Assembly: GCA_003991915.1 (NCBI GenBank)
Contig: RQTK01000226.1
Location: forward strand, 206,239 to 270,238
Reading direction: 5' to 3'
Length of the DNA stretch: 64,000 bases
Source: Elysia chlorotica
Taxonomy: Eukaryota > Mollusca > Gastropoda > Plakobranchidae
In this document: piece by piece, positions 35,668 through 44,433 of the stretch
Layout of the letters: every line of letters begins with the position of its first letter
Position numbering within the stretch: the stretch's first letter is position 1
Program-made: the position numbers and the translations under genes
The notes under the pieces: model-generated
What the model saw: only the letters and a program-made list of their open reading frames with translations
Database searches by the model: none
What the model was told of the DNA's origin: nothing

Positions 35668-37035
35668 AGTATCCTTGCTGTAGTTTCCATTTAACACATT
35701 GTATGTGGTGTTCACTTGACGTGGTAACGTCGATGAATCTCAAAGTTTCGGTGGCTTTCGTCCAATCCAGATTTCTGTTTTAGTTGGTAAAATTAGTATA
35801 TTTAGCTATTTTCAACGACTCTCTTGATGGTTTCTTTAGTTAAAGCTTATTATCAGCGACCAGATAATCCCGTAGACGGGTTCCAAGGCTGGTATCTGAC
35901 AATTTTACATTCTGTCACATAGAATTACAGGGGATATCTGAACTTTTCATCTCAGTATGTCGCACTATGCTTACATTGACGCCACAAGTAGGGAACAAGG
36001 CGACCCGCTGTGGATTGGAACCCAGGGCTTCCTGACTAGCTTCTCAGGACTTGACATGTTAGTTCTCTCTGTCTCAGAATGGCTAGGACTAGGAGTTGGT
36101 GGTTAGTAGCTCTCTAGATTTTCGGCAATGGGAAAACTCGGTACATTGGCTAACTCGTTATCGTGATGGTAGGTTGTAGTTTGGCGAACTAGATCTTTGT
36201 AACCAGTGAAATATGATACTACAAAAGCAAGTAACAAGTCACATTACACATACTTCCACAATGTACCAGCTAGATATTGAACTGAAACTTATTGTTTCTC
36301 AAGTCATGCCCAGTTTCTTCTCCCGACGCGCATACAATTATAACAAAGTTAAAAAGTTAATTTCAATCAAAATGTATAAACAAACAGAATAATGACCACA
36401 AAAAAAGCAATTGGAAAGTAAAGAGGTCAGTGCGACGTGAAAAATATTTAAATTGGCGAAAGAGGATAGAAAGAAATACAAAAGACGGAAGAAAGTGTTT
36501 GTAATTTGAACAATGATAAGTTTATTATATCAACAAACAATAAAAAAGAAACTCAAGGAAGAAATACACAGTGCAGAGATCACTGACAACAAACACATCA
36601 AACCAGGCCATTCTCATCCCAAACAATTATACTGAATAAGGCATAAATACTTAATTGTACAAATTTATAACCAATCCAAGATAAAGACCATCTAGGCCTA
36701 GTTTAGTGTTTCATGAGTTACGTCCCTGGCCCCATCAAGGGAAACCAGGGGCCGAGGTCTGCAGGTAATCGTGTTATTACCAGCAGCACCAGGGTGGCCA
36801 TTTCTAAACAGATTCAAATCTCTACAGTCAAGCACAGAGCATCCAGTTCTGTACATCTACGATTTAGGCAAAAGTTAGAAACACGTCTAGTCTACGGAAA
36901 ATCAGAATTGTCCTGCACTACTGTTTTACTTTGGTCTCATACTCTGCACTCAAGTCATGGATATCTAGTAACTTCATAGTCAAGGGAAACATTTTCGAGC
37001 TACATGGCTAAAACATGTGGGTATATAGTAAAAAA
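35668..37035 (-). repeat. Left terminal repeat (3' LTR side), interrupted
   Basis: Composed of block A (35,668-35,924), an insertion D (about 35,930-36,465), block B (36,466-36,678) and block C (36,693-37,035). Blocks A, B and C have counterparts at 42,764-43,020, 43,028-43,240 and 43,262-43,604. Block A differs at 9 of 257 positions, B at none seen, C at about 3. D includes 'ggattggaacccagggc' (about 36,014), a minus-strand box B-like word, so a SINE insertion is possible. The 88-codon plus-strand frame shared by both C blocks is probably non-coding LTR sequence. Confidence 0.75.
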
Positions 37036-37140
37036 TCGTCGAAATAATTCAAAATATTTTTCACGTCTGCAAGCACGATACGCATCAAACGACAAAATGT
37101 CGCGGGTGCTGTGATAAGTCCAAAAGGCATCCTAGTCCAT
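37008..37140 (-). pseudogene. Detached RT fragment with YFDD active-site motif
   Basis: In a different minus-strand frame from the main polyprotein, MPFGLITAPATF and, a few residues on, YFDDFLLY are read. These are RT palm segments, the second holding the catalytic Asp pair. A stop follows three codons later, where the terminal repeat begins. Thumb, connection and RNase H regions are missing. The frame difference from the upstream RT results from the rearrangement at 37,141-37,245. Confidence 0.8.
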
Positions 37141-40100
37141 TGCATTAAACCTAAAGGCTTTAGAAAGATCACAAGATGTAAAAATGCGGCTTTCATACTG
37201 TACCGGGATTTGCCAATAGGCTTTAGAAAGATCACAAGATGTAATAATAGAAGAATTGGAAAGTTGAGAAAACAAATCATCTGGCAAAGGAATATTTGTC
37301 GCATCAAAGACTGTAATAGCGTTCAATTTTCTAAAATCAATACAAAACCGCCAAGAACTGTCTTTCTTTTTTACCAACACAACCGGAGAACAAAAGGGGC
37401 TCGTAGATGGTTCTATAACGCCCAATTTCAACAGTGTTTCTGTTTCCTCTTTAATAAAATTTTGAGAGGCATAAGGTAATTGATAAGGTTTAACACGAAC
37501 AACCTCATCAGACTTTAAATGGATAATGTGTTCCACAGTTTTAGTATGGCCCGGGACAGAGGTCAGAATATCGGCGAATTCATCCAGAATTTGTTTAATA
37601 TCCCGGTGTTGATCATCACTAAGTTCAGTGTTAATAGTTACTTCGGAACTAGAACAACTGTGTGAACAGGTTTCTATTTCGCAACCAATTTCCAAACCTT
37701 CTTCTTCACTTATTATAGCAGCACAAGCAGAGAACTCGTCTTCTCCATCAACTATGTTTTTTTCAATAGGCTGAGTAGGGTAAGATGTTGCACTGTCTTC
37801 ACTGTCTGATGCATCTATACAGGCAACACTTTGCACACTCACTAAATCACGTTCTTCATCACGAACGTTGTATTTCCTCAGTAGGTTAACATGATATGGG
37901 TTTAATTTACCATTGACATTAATGATGTAAACAACCTTATTCACTTTCCTAACTACCTCAAAAGGACCCTTGAGACTGAGGCTAAGCTTGCCTGAAGAAT
38001 CAGGAAGCAAAACAAGGACTTTGTCACCAGGTTCGAAAACCTTCAGTTGAGACTTAGGCTCCAATCTATTACGACTCTCCGAAGCAACCGTTGCAACATT
38101 TTGTTGTGCAATACGGCATGAATCTCTTATTCTATTGTGTAAGTCAATAGTGTAATGATAGTTGAGATTGGTTTCATCAGATGACCGATTCCTTGTGATT
38201 GACTCCCTAAATATAGCCATAGGTCCTCTTGGCGCACGCCCAAACAGTAAAAAGAAAGGAGAAAACCCCAAAGAGGAGTGTGATTGCTGGCGATAAGCAA
38301 ACAGAGCTGCTGACAAATATTTATCCCATTCATTAGGAGCGTGAGCAGAAAGCTTTCTCAACATTGACTTCAAAGTCGAATGGAAACGCTCAACAACACC
38401 ATTTGTCTGAGGATGGAAAGGGCTTGAGAACAATTGAGTCATACCACTGTATTTACAAAACTCTGCAAAAAGATCAGATCTAAATTGTGAACCTCTATCT
38501 GATTGTATCTCACGAGGAAATCCAAGTCTAGTAAATATAGAAAACAACGCTTCAGCAACTTTATCAGAAGTGGTAGACTTGAGAGGTATAGCTTCCGCCC
38601 ACCGTGTAGCAATATCAATCATCGTAAGAATATAACAATTTTTTTCATCAGTGCAAGGTAAGGGGCCCACCAAGTCGATTACTACTCGCTGGAAAGGCTC
38701 TGCTATTGGGGGCATAGTTTGTAAAGGCGCAGGTCGGTCCCTACCTACAGGTGCTTTCACCTGGCAAATATGGCAAGAGTGTACAAAATCTTTAACATCT
38801 TTAGTTAAACCAGGCCAACTGAACTCACTTTGGATGTTAGACAACGTTTTCCTGAACCCAGTGTGACCGGCTAGTGGTGCATCATGTGCTAGAGACATCA
38901 CTTGTTTCCTCAGAGTGCTAGGTACCACTAGTGTTGTACATGATTGAGATGGGGATCCAAAAACTCGATATAAAATACCGTTCTTCAATTCAAACGAAAC
39001 ACCTCTTTCAGGTTCTTTACCAACTCTGGAAAACCACAACTTCAAAGACTCGTCTGCTTGTTGATCTTTTTCCAGGTCAAAATTAGATAAGATATTATTT
39101 TGTGATACTTGATCACCTGTTTTGTCATTGTCAAAAACATTTGTATGTAAAACTTCTTCTAGGCTTTTTGTCTGTGCTCGTGTTACTGCAGCACACGTTG
39201 GAATTACTGATTTTTCTTTTTGTTCATTTAATCCCTTAATTCTACCTAATATTACGTCTGCTATTGGGTTAGGCAAAACGCATGCTTCAATTTTACCAAC
39301 AAAGTACTGGCTTTCGAGAAAAACTACAGCCGTAGACACTTTCTGCAAATCGCCTAAGAATGTACGGACATAGACATGGCGACCAGTCATGCAATCTTTA
39401 GAGACAAGGGACTCACGAACTCCAACAGTGTCGCAACCACTATCAAGCAAAAGGTTACATTTTTCTCCATTAATGTATGCATCTTGAAATGTAAGACTTC
39501 CATTTCTATTGTAAATACCCATGGCACACCAAGGTTCACCAGTAATTGGCAAGTAATCAGTGGATGAACAAGATGCAACATGCCCATTTCTATATGATGT
39601 ATTATTATTATTTCTATTATTAGGACATTGTGTTGACATATGTCCCAAACCGCCACAAGAAAAACATTTTATAGGTTCTGACTTTTGTTCAATATGTCTG
39701 GGTTTCACACGACAATCTTTCATTGTATGGCCAACTCTGCCACATGAATAACATTTTATACTAGATTGTGAATTTTGGACAGAGTTAGAGTTTCTTGGCT
39801 TAACACGACAATCTCTCTTTACGTGACCGACTTTACCACAAGAAAAACAGACAAGTTGAGGTGTTTGTTCCCAAGAAGACTTGCTGTGCAAACGATTCCC
39901 ATTAAAAGATTCAGAACGACCCCTACCAAGAGATTCTTTTTGGTTTCTACTAGAAGACTGAGACCTTGAACGACTCCGTGAATCATTTGAATGCACAGAA
40001 GAAGCTGAGAAAGCAATACATTTATTATCAGTCTTAGAAAAAGACTTGTCAGGACGTGAAGTCGAATAAGCCATAGCATTTTTCTTCAATTCTTCAACAC

Positions 40101-40521
40101 TATTAAAGACAGAAGGGTCACCAGCTTTGGAAGGCACACCAGAACTATCTGGTTTCTTACATTGAAGTTTTTTAATCTCAAGTTCTGCTCTCCTCAATTT
40201 GCGTTCTTCTACACGATCCTGTCTTTCCATTTCTAATCGATGCTTTTCCATTTCTCTTTCATTTTCAAGTCTTTGTTTCTCGTCTTCTATTTCTCGTTCT
40301 TTTTCAAGTTTTGCTTCTTTTTCAAGTTTTGCTTCTTCTTTTTCAACTCTATTTTGGACCCACTCTAGAATGTTTTCTTGAGGGACCTTTAATTTTTCCG
40401 CCAAACTCATAAATTTTTCGTACAAGTCCATTGTGGTTTGTAGACAGTAAATTTTCAAATAAGATATAATTTTTTTTTTCACCACATGTACATATGGTTT
40501 GTTTGTCGTTTGGTTAATCAA
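37132..40521 (-). CDS. Retroelement gag-pol: zinc knuckles, protease, integrase, partial RT
   Basis: A 1,129-codon frame without internal stops. The Met at residue 31 (40,431) is the likelier start, because family Gag proteins begin with this kind of sequence. Residues 31-122 are a highly charged predicted coiled coil. A Gag capsid core is not recognisable between it and three CCHC knuckles (225-238, 257-270, 286-299). The protease has DSG at 360-362 and ILGR at 424-427. The integrase has zinc residues H546, H553, C583 and C586, the catalytic triad D616, D675, E711, and a GPF module at 852-854, typical of gypsy integrases. RT starts near residue 985 and is read up to CDLSKAYWQIPV, where a duplicated 25-base segment shifts the frame. 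The rest of RT lies in another frame. Confidence 0.88.
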   Translation of the reverse strand: MINQTTNKPYVHVVKKKIISYLKIYCLQTTMDLYEKFMSLAEKLKVPQENILEWVQNRVEKEEAKLEKEAKLEKEREIEDEKQRLENEREMEKHRLEMERQDRVEERKLRRAELEIKKLQCKKPDSSGVPSKAGDPSVFNSVEELKKNAMAYSTSRPDKSFSKTDNKCIAFSASSVHSNDSRSRSRSQSSSRNQKESLGRGRSESFNGNRLHSKSSWEQTPQLVCFSCGKVGHVKRDCRVKPRNSNSVQNSQSSIKCYSCGRVGHTMKDCRVKPRHIEQKSEPIKCFSCGGLGHMSTQCPNNRNNNNTSYRNGHVASCSSTDYLPITGEPWCAMGIYNRNGSLTFQDAYINGEKCNLLLDSGCDTVGVRESLVSKDCMTGRHVYVRTFLGDLQKVSTAVVFLESQYFVGKIEACVLPNPIADVILGRIKGLNEQKEKSVIPTCAAVTRAQTKSLEEVLHTNVFDNDKTGDQVSQNNILSNFDLEKDQQADESLKLWFSRVGKEPERGVSFELKNGILYRVFGSPSQSCTTLVVPSTLRKQVMSLAHDAPLAGHTGFRKTLSNIQSEFSWPGLTKDVKDFVHSCHICQVKAPVGRDRPAPLQTMPPIAEPFQRVVIDLVGPLPCTDEKNCYILTMIDIATRWAEAIPLKSTTSDKVAEALFSIFTRLGFPREIQSDRGSQFRSDLFAEFCKYSGMTQLFSSPFHPQTNGVVERFHSTLKSMLRKLSAHAPNEWDKYLSAALFAYRQQSHSSLGFSPFFLLFGRAPRGPMAIFRESITRNRSSDETNLNYHYTIDLHNRIRDSCRIAQQNVATVASESRNRLEPKSQLKVFEPGDKVLVLLPDSSGKLSLSLKGPFEVVRKVNKVVYIINVNGKLNPYHVNLLRKYNVRDEERDLVSVQSVACIDASDSEDSATSYPTQPIEKNIVDGEDEFSACAAIISEEEGLEIGCEIETCSHSCSSSEVTINTELSDDQHRDIKQILDEFADILTSVPGHTKTVEHIIHLKSDEVVRVKPYQLPYASQNFIKEETETLLKLGVIEPSTSPFCSPVVLVKKKDSSWRFCIDFRKLNAITVFDATNIPLPDDLFSQLSNSSIITSCDLSKAYWQIPVQYESRIFTSCDLSKAFRFNAMD
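37157..37243. repeat. 25-bp direct duplication inside the RT coding sequence
   Basis: 'ggctttagaaagatcacaag' plus 'atgta' occurs at 37,157-37,181 and 37,219-37,243. On the coding strand this repeats the TSCDLSKA codons and moves the downstream RT into another frame. Confidence 0.9.
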
Positions 40522-42206
40522 ACAACATTAAGTTTCCCTGAGCCCGTGCGAGTAATTCAGTGGTCATATACTATATAAATAATATGAGTATTTATTACAC
40601 AGCGATTACAGCTGTTTTATTTGTAGGGCTCCATGAATTAATTTGTACAATATCACACCATGTAACAATAACAAAGATATAATCCACGTATTACACCGGA
40701 GATAATATTCAATTTTAACTGGTTGTTTTTAGATTAACGTAAGATACAAAACATGGTTATACACACAGATGAGTCACCTGTGATATTTTCTTTAGAAGTT
40801 CGTAACAAACGACGACTCCTCAACAATAAATGTCAAGTACAGTTCAACCAGAGCAATAAATGCAATCACTCACTACTATTCACTGTTAATAAAAAAAATA
40901 AAGTAAAATAGACAATGGACTAAAATAACTAACCGTAAAGAGACGATCAGTGCATTTTTTCTAATTTGACATAACGTATTTACAACATGGTAATGCAAGC
41001 AAAAAGAGGAAATGACAAAATAGCAAAGTCAATGAGAATGGCAAATTTAACAAGATAGTTAAGACAAAAGACAAGTTCCCGTTTAAACAGAATGAAGATG
41101 AGAATCAACTTAAGATTTAACAATCACAATCCGATAAACCGAAACCTATTAAACGGACATGTAGAACAAAACAACTCACTTGACCGACTAAAACAAAAAC
41201 CCAAAGATCAACATACAACACACCTTACATACTCACGCCGTGTAAAGAATGCGTTACAAGGAATGTCTTCTATTTCAACCACCAATAAAAATTGGACAAG
41301 GGACCTTCAAGTCACGTACAACCCTTGTAACAATTAAATACACAGTATGTTCGACAACAATAGATACACACGAAACAAAACCAAACAAAGGAAAAAAAAA
41401 AAAAAACCCCTAAAGCGAAAAATGAATTAAAAACGCTCAAGGAAAAGAACGTATATATTACACAGAAGAAATTCAAAAAGAAACTCAATCAATGACAAAC
41501 AAACTGCCCAAACGGCCCTCAAAATGACACCAACCGTCACTTACACAATGTGCACAAACACCAATCTTCACAACCGCGCAACCCAAAGGCGCATGATACC
41601 ACTAACACCACCAACGCACCAATTCAAAACACCAAAAGAGTCCAACTGACTCAAACAACCACCACGAGAAACTCCTCCAACCAGCTCAAAAACAAGCCTC
41701 AAACGACCTTTCAAAGGCACAACAATTCAAATTCAACTGGTCACCTCAAAATAAAAGACCAACGACCTCCATAAAACACCAATAAGAACCGAGCTCGTAA
41801 CTCAAAATTCAGACCACAGCAACCTTTAAAACTGACTTTCAAAGGTGCAAAAAATCAACCAAATCGAAATCGCAAAACTATACTATAAGCAATAGTATCC
41901 ACATTAAACACGTAACAACAATAAAATGCACTTACTTCGAATCCTGTTTCAGTTGGAGAAAAAAAATAAACTTACTCAGGCGTGAAGACTCACTGTTCAC
42001 TATCGAGGTGATACTAGCACAAAATAACACACAACATCGTAGGCACCTATTAGACTCGACAAAGACAAAAATCACGTTAGAACATGGTCGTAAAAATAGA
42101 AAAATAATCAAATTTTCATGAGTCAATATTCTTTTACTTATTAATTTCTTCTATTTAGTTTTTAGTATTCAAATAAAATTTACCTTTTTTTAGTGTCCCC
42201 TCCAGT
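40522..42206 (-). other. Retroelement leader with strong base skew
   Basis: No long coding frame on the element strand. From about 41,040 to 41,900 the plus strand is very rich in A and C and poor in G (minus strand T/G-rich). Thr/Asn/Gln/Pro-rich plus-strand frames (41,092-41,337 and 41,550-41,774) follow from that composition and are not credible genes. Confidence 0.6.
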
Positions 42207-42681
42207 TGTTGGTTTTTTTGTGTATTCATGATCTGTGTTCATTGTGAGCTTTTGTCAGTAATGCGGTTTCTAGAAAGTTCGAATGTTATCTTTAAATAGA
42301 GAAGAGATTTGGGATCTCGGCACTTTTGGTCGGGTCCTGTTCTTGTGCGGTATGTAATGTTAGGACATAGCTCAGCGGAGAATAAACAAATGAGCAAACA
42401 AACACATTGACTGCATTAAAAAAAGGTTTATTAATTAGAATAGAATGATATTAAAGTGCATTTTAAATACGAAAAATACTTCTACTATAACATCTATTAC
42501 AAATACAACATAAACGTTAACGTACCTAACATTACATACCGCACAAGAACAGGACCCGACCAAAAGTGCCGAGATCCCAAATCTCTTCTCTATTTAAAGG
42601 TAACATTCGAACTTTCTAGAAACCGCATTACTGACAAAAGCTCACAATGAACACAGATCATGAATACACAAAAAACCAACA
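42207..42681. repeat. Near-perfect inverted repeat (158-bp arms, 160-bp loop) in the element leader
   Basis: Arm 42,207-42,364 is repeated inverted at 42,525-42,681. The only differences seen are one T in a T-run and one T/C mismatch. It lies between the 5' terminal repeat and the gag-pol start, so an LTR-driven transcript would contain a long double-stranded stem. It may instead be a separate foldback insertion. Confidence 0.93.
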
Positions 42682-42763
42682 AACACAGAACCGGTTCAAA
42701 GACACGCACAATGACATTTACAAAACACTATTCAAAATATAACACATGAAAAGCTATCCTAAC

Positions 42764-43604
42764 AGTATCCTTGCTGTAGTTTCCACTTGACACATTGTAT
42801 GTGGTGTTCACTAGATGTGGTAACGTCGATGAATCTCAAAGTTTCGGTGGCTTTCGTCCAATCCAGATTTCTGTTTTAGTTGGTAAAATTAGTATATTTA
42901 GCTATTTTCAACGACTCTCTTGCTGGTTTCTTTTGTTAAAGCTTATTATCAGCGACTAGATTATCCCGTAGACGGGTTCCAAGACTGGTATCTGACAATT
43001 TTACATTCTGTCACATAGAAACAAGGGATAAAAAGAAATACAAAAGACGGAAGAAAGTGTTTGTAATTTGAACAATGATAAGTTTATTATATCAACAAAC
43101 AATAAAAAAGAAACTCAAGGAAGAAATACACAGTGCAGAGATCACTGACAACAAACACATCAAACCAGGCCATTCTCATCCCAAACAATTATACTGAATA
43201 AGGCATAAATACTTAATTGTACAAATTTATAACCAATCCCCTGTAATTCTATGTGACCTTTTAGGCCGAATTTAGTGTTTCATGAGTTACGTCCCTGGCC
43301 CCATCAAGGGAAACCAGGGGCCGAGGTCTGCAGGTAATCATGTTATTACCAGCAGCACCAGGGTGGCCATTTCTAAACAGATTCAAATCTCTACAGTCAA
43401 GCACAGAGCATCCAGTTCTGTACATCTACGATTTAGGCAAAAGTTAGAAACACGTCTAGTCTACGGAAAATCAGAATTGTCCTGCACTACTGTTTTACTT
43501 TGGTCTCATACTCTGCACTCAAGTCATGGATATCTAGTAACTTCATAGTCAAGGGAAACATTTTCGAGCTACATGGCTAAAACATGTGGGTATATAGTAA
43601 AAAA
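42764..43604 (-). repeat. Right terminal repeat (5' LTR side)
   Basis: Block A, B and C counterparts of the left repeat without the 0.5-kb insertion. B is bracketed here by TCACATAGAA...AGGGAT (43,011) and its inverted partner ATCCCCTGTAATTCTATGTGA-type sequence (43,237-43,257). Block C ends at 'gggtatatagtaaaa', and its last roughly 20 bases correspond to RT codons in the left copy. A 5' LTR should not contain these. Confidence 0.75.
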
Positions 43605-44172
43605 AAAAGCAATTGCAGAACGAAATAACATGAGAAAATAAATTAATTAAACATCTGCATGTTGTGTCTACCACTTGTTCAAACAATGTTAGTTGAAATA
43701 TGAAAAAAACCCACAATCATACTTTATTTATTTTAAACTGAGAACAGTTCTTTTTTCCTTCATAACACAGCATATACAGATAAAAAACAAATCTGTACAT
43801 GGCTTTCGGTAAAAACAGTCTGTGAACACATATTATTTTAATGTGCTGTGCTAAGAGAACTATTTAAATGCTCAAAAATCAAAGCTTGCAAACAGACCAA
43901 TGACTTGTCAGAGTGATACAGTATCCTCATATCATACTCAAAAGAACTTGTTCATCAAATTGTGAACTAATTAAAGACATTTGAGAATGAATATAGTAAC
44001 TCAGAACTAACTAAAGCTGCGAACAGAAAAAGGCATTAAAGAACAGCGTTTATTTCCATTTTTTTGTTTGTTGTTAACTTTCATTGTGAGAACAAAACTC
44101 TGAGGGAAAATATTTCCCGCCTTATCTGTCATGATTGAATGTAAATTGGGTGGAAAAGCCATGACAGTCTAT

Positions 44173-44433
44173 CCAGTGGTTGTAGTTGAGTTGGTTTAAC
44201 ATCCAACATCAGCACCATATAGGCTATATTGTGGACGGATCACAAGACTGACGTCTGACAATGTTATGTGCTGCCCACACATAGGACAGGGTGGGGATAC
44301 CATGACACCTGTCTCAGCCAGTCAGATTAAACTGACACCGACCCAACCAGTAGGGAGCGAAAACACCAGGGTTCGAACCAAAAACGTTATGCGTCGGAAG
44401 ACAATGTTCTACCCCATGGCCACCGCGCTGTTC
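44173..44433 (-). mobile_element. tRNA-derived SINE, family 1, copy b (most complete)
   Basis: On the minus strand TGGCCATGGGGTAGAA (box A-like) and GGTTCGAACC (a perfect box B core) are followed by the same body as at 480-718. That body ends in 'tggatgttaaaccaactcaa'. The conservation of box B here makes the tRNA origin clear. Confidence 0.8.

Larger units (their letters stand above)
35668..43604 (-). mobile_element. Gmr1-like Ty3/gypsy-class LTR retroelement, internally deleted
   Basis: A 7.9-kb unit bounded by direct repeats (35,668-37,035 and 42,764-43,604), with one long minus-strand gag-pol frame between them. Domain order along the frame is zinc knuckles, aspartic protease, integrase, reverse transcriptase. 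Ordinary Ty3/gypsy elements place integrase last. Integrase before RT within a gypsy-type element is the hallmark of the Gmr1 group, first described from cod. RT is cut short, RNase H is absent and no capsid region is seen, so the copy is non-autonomous. The TTTATT words at 36,521 and 43,083 are AATAAA on the element's strand and fit an LTR polyadenylation signal. No primer-binding site or polypurine tract could be assigned. Confidence 0.85.

Noticed and set aside
36713-36979. 88-codon plus-strand frame conserved at 43,282-43,548
   Set aside because: Conservation is explained by its lying in block C of the terminal repeats. It is antisense to the element and has no recognised domain.
41092-41774. 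Thr/Asn/Gln-rich plus-strand frames in the retroelement leader
   Set aside because: Products of the A/C-rich, G-poor composition, which depletes stops in this strand.
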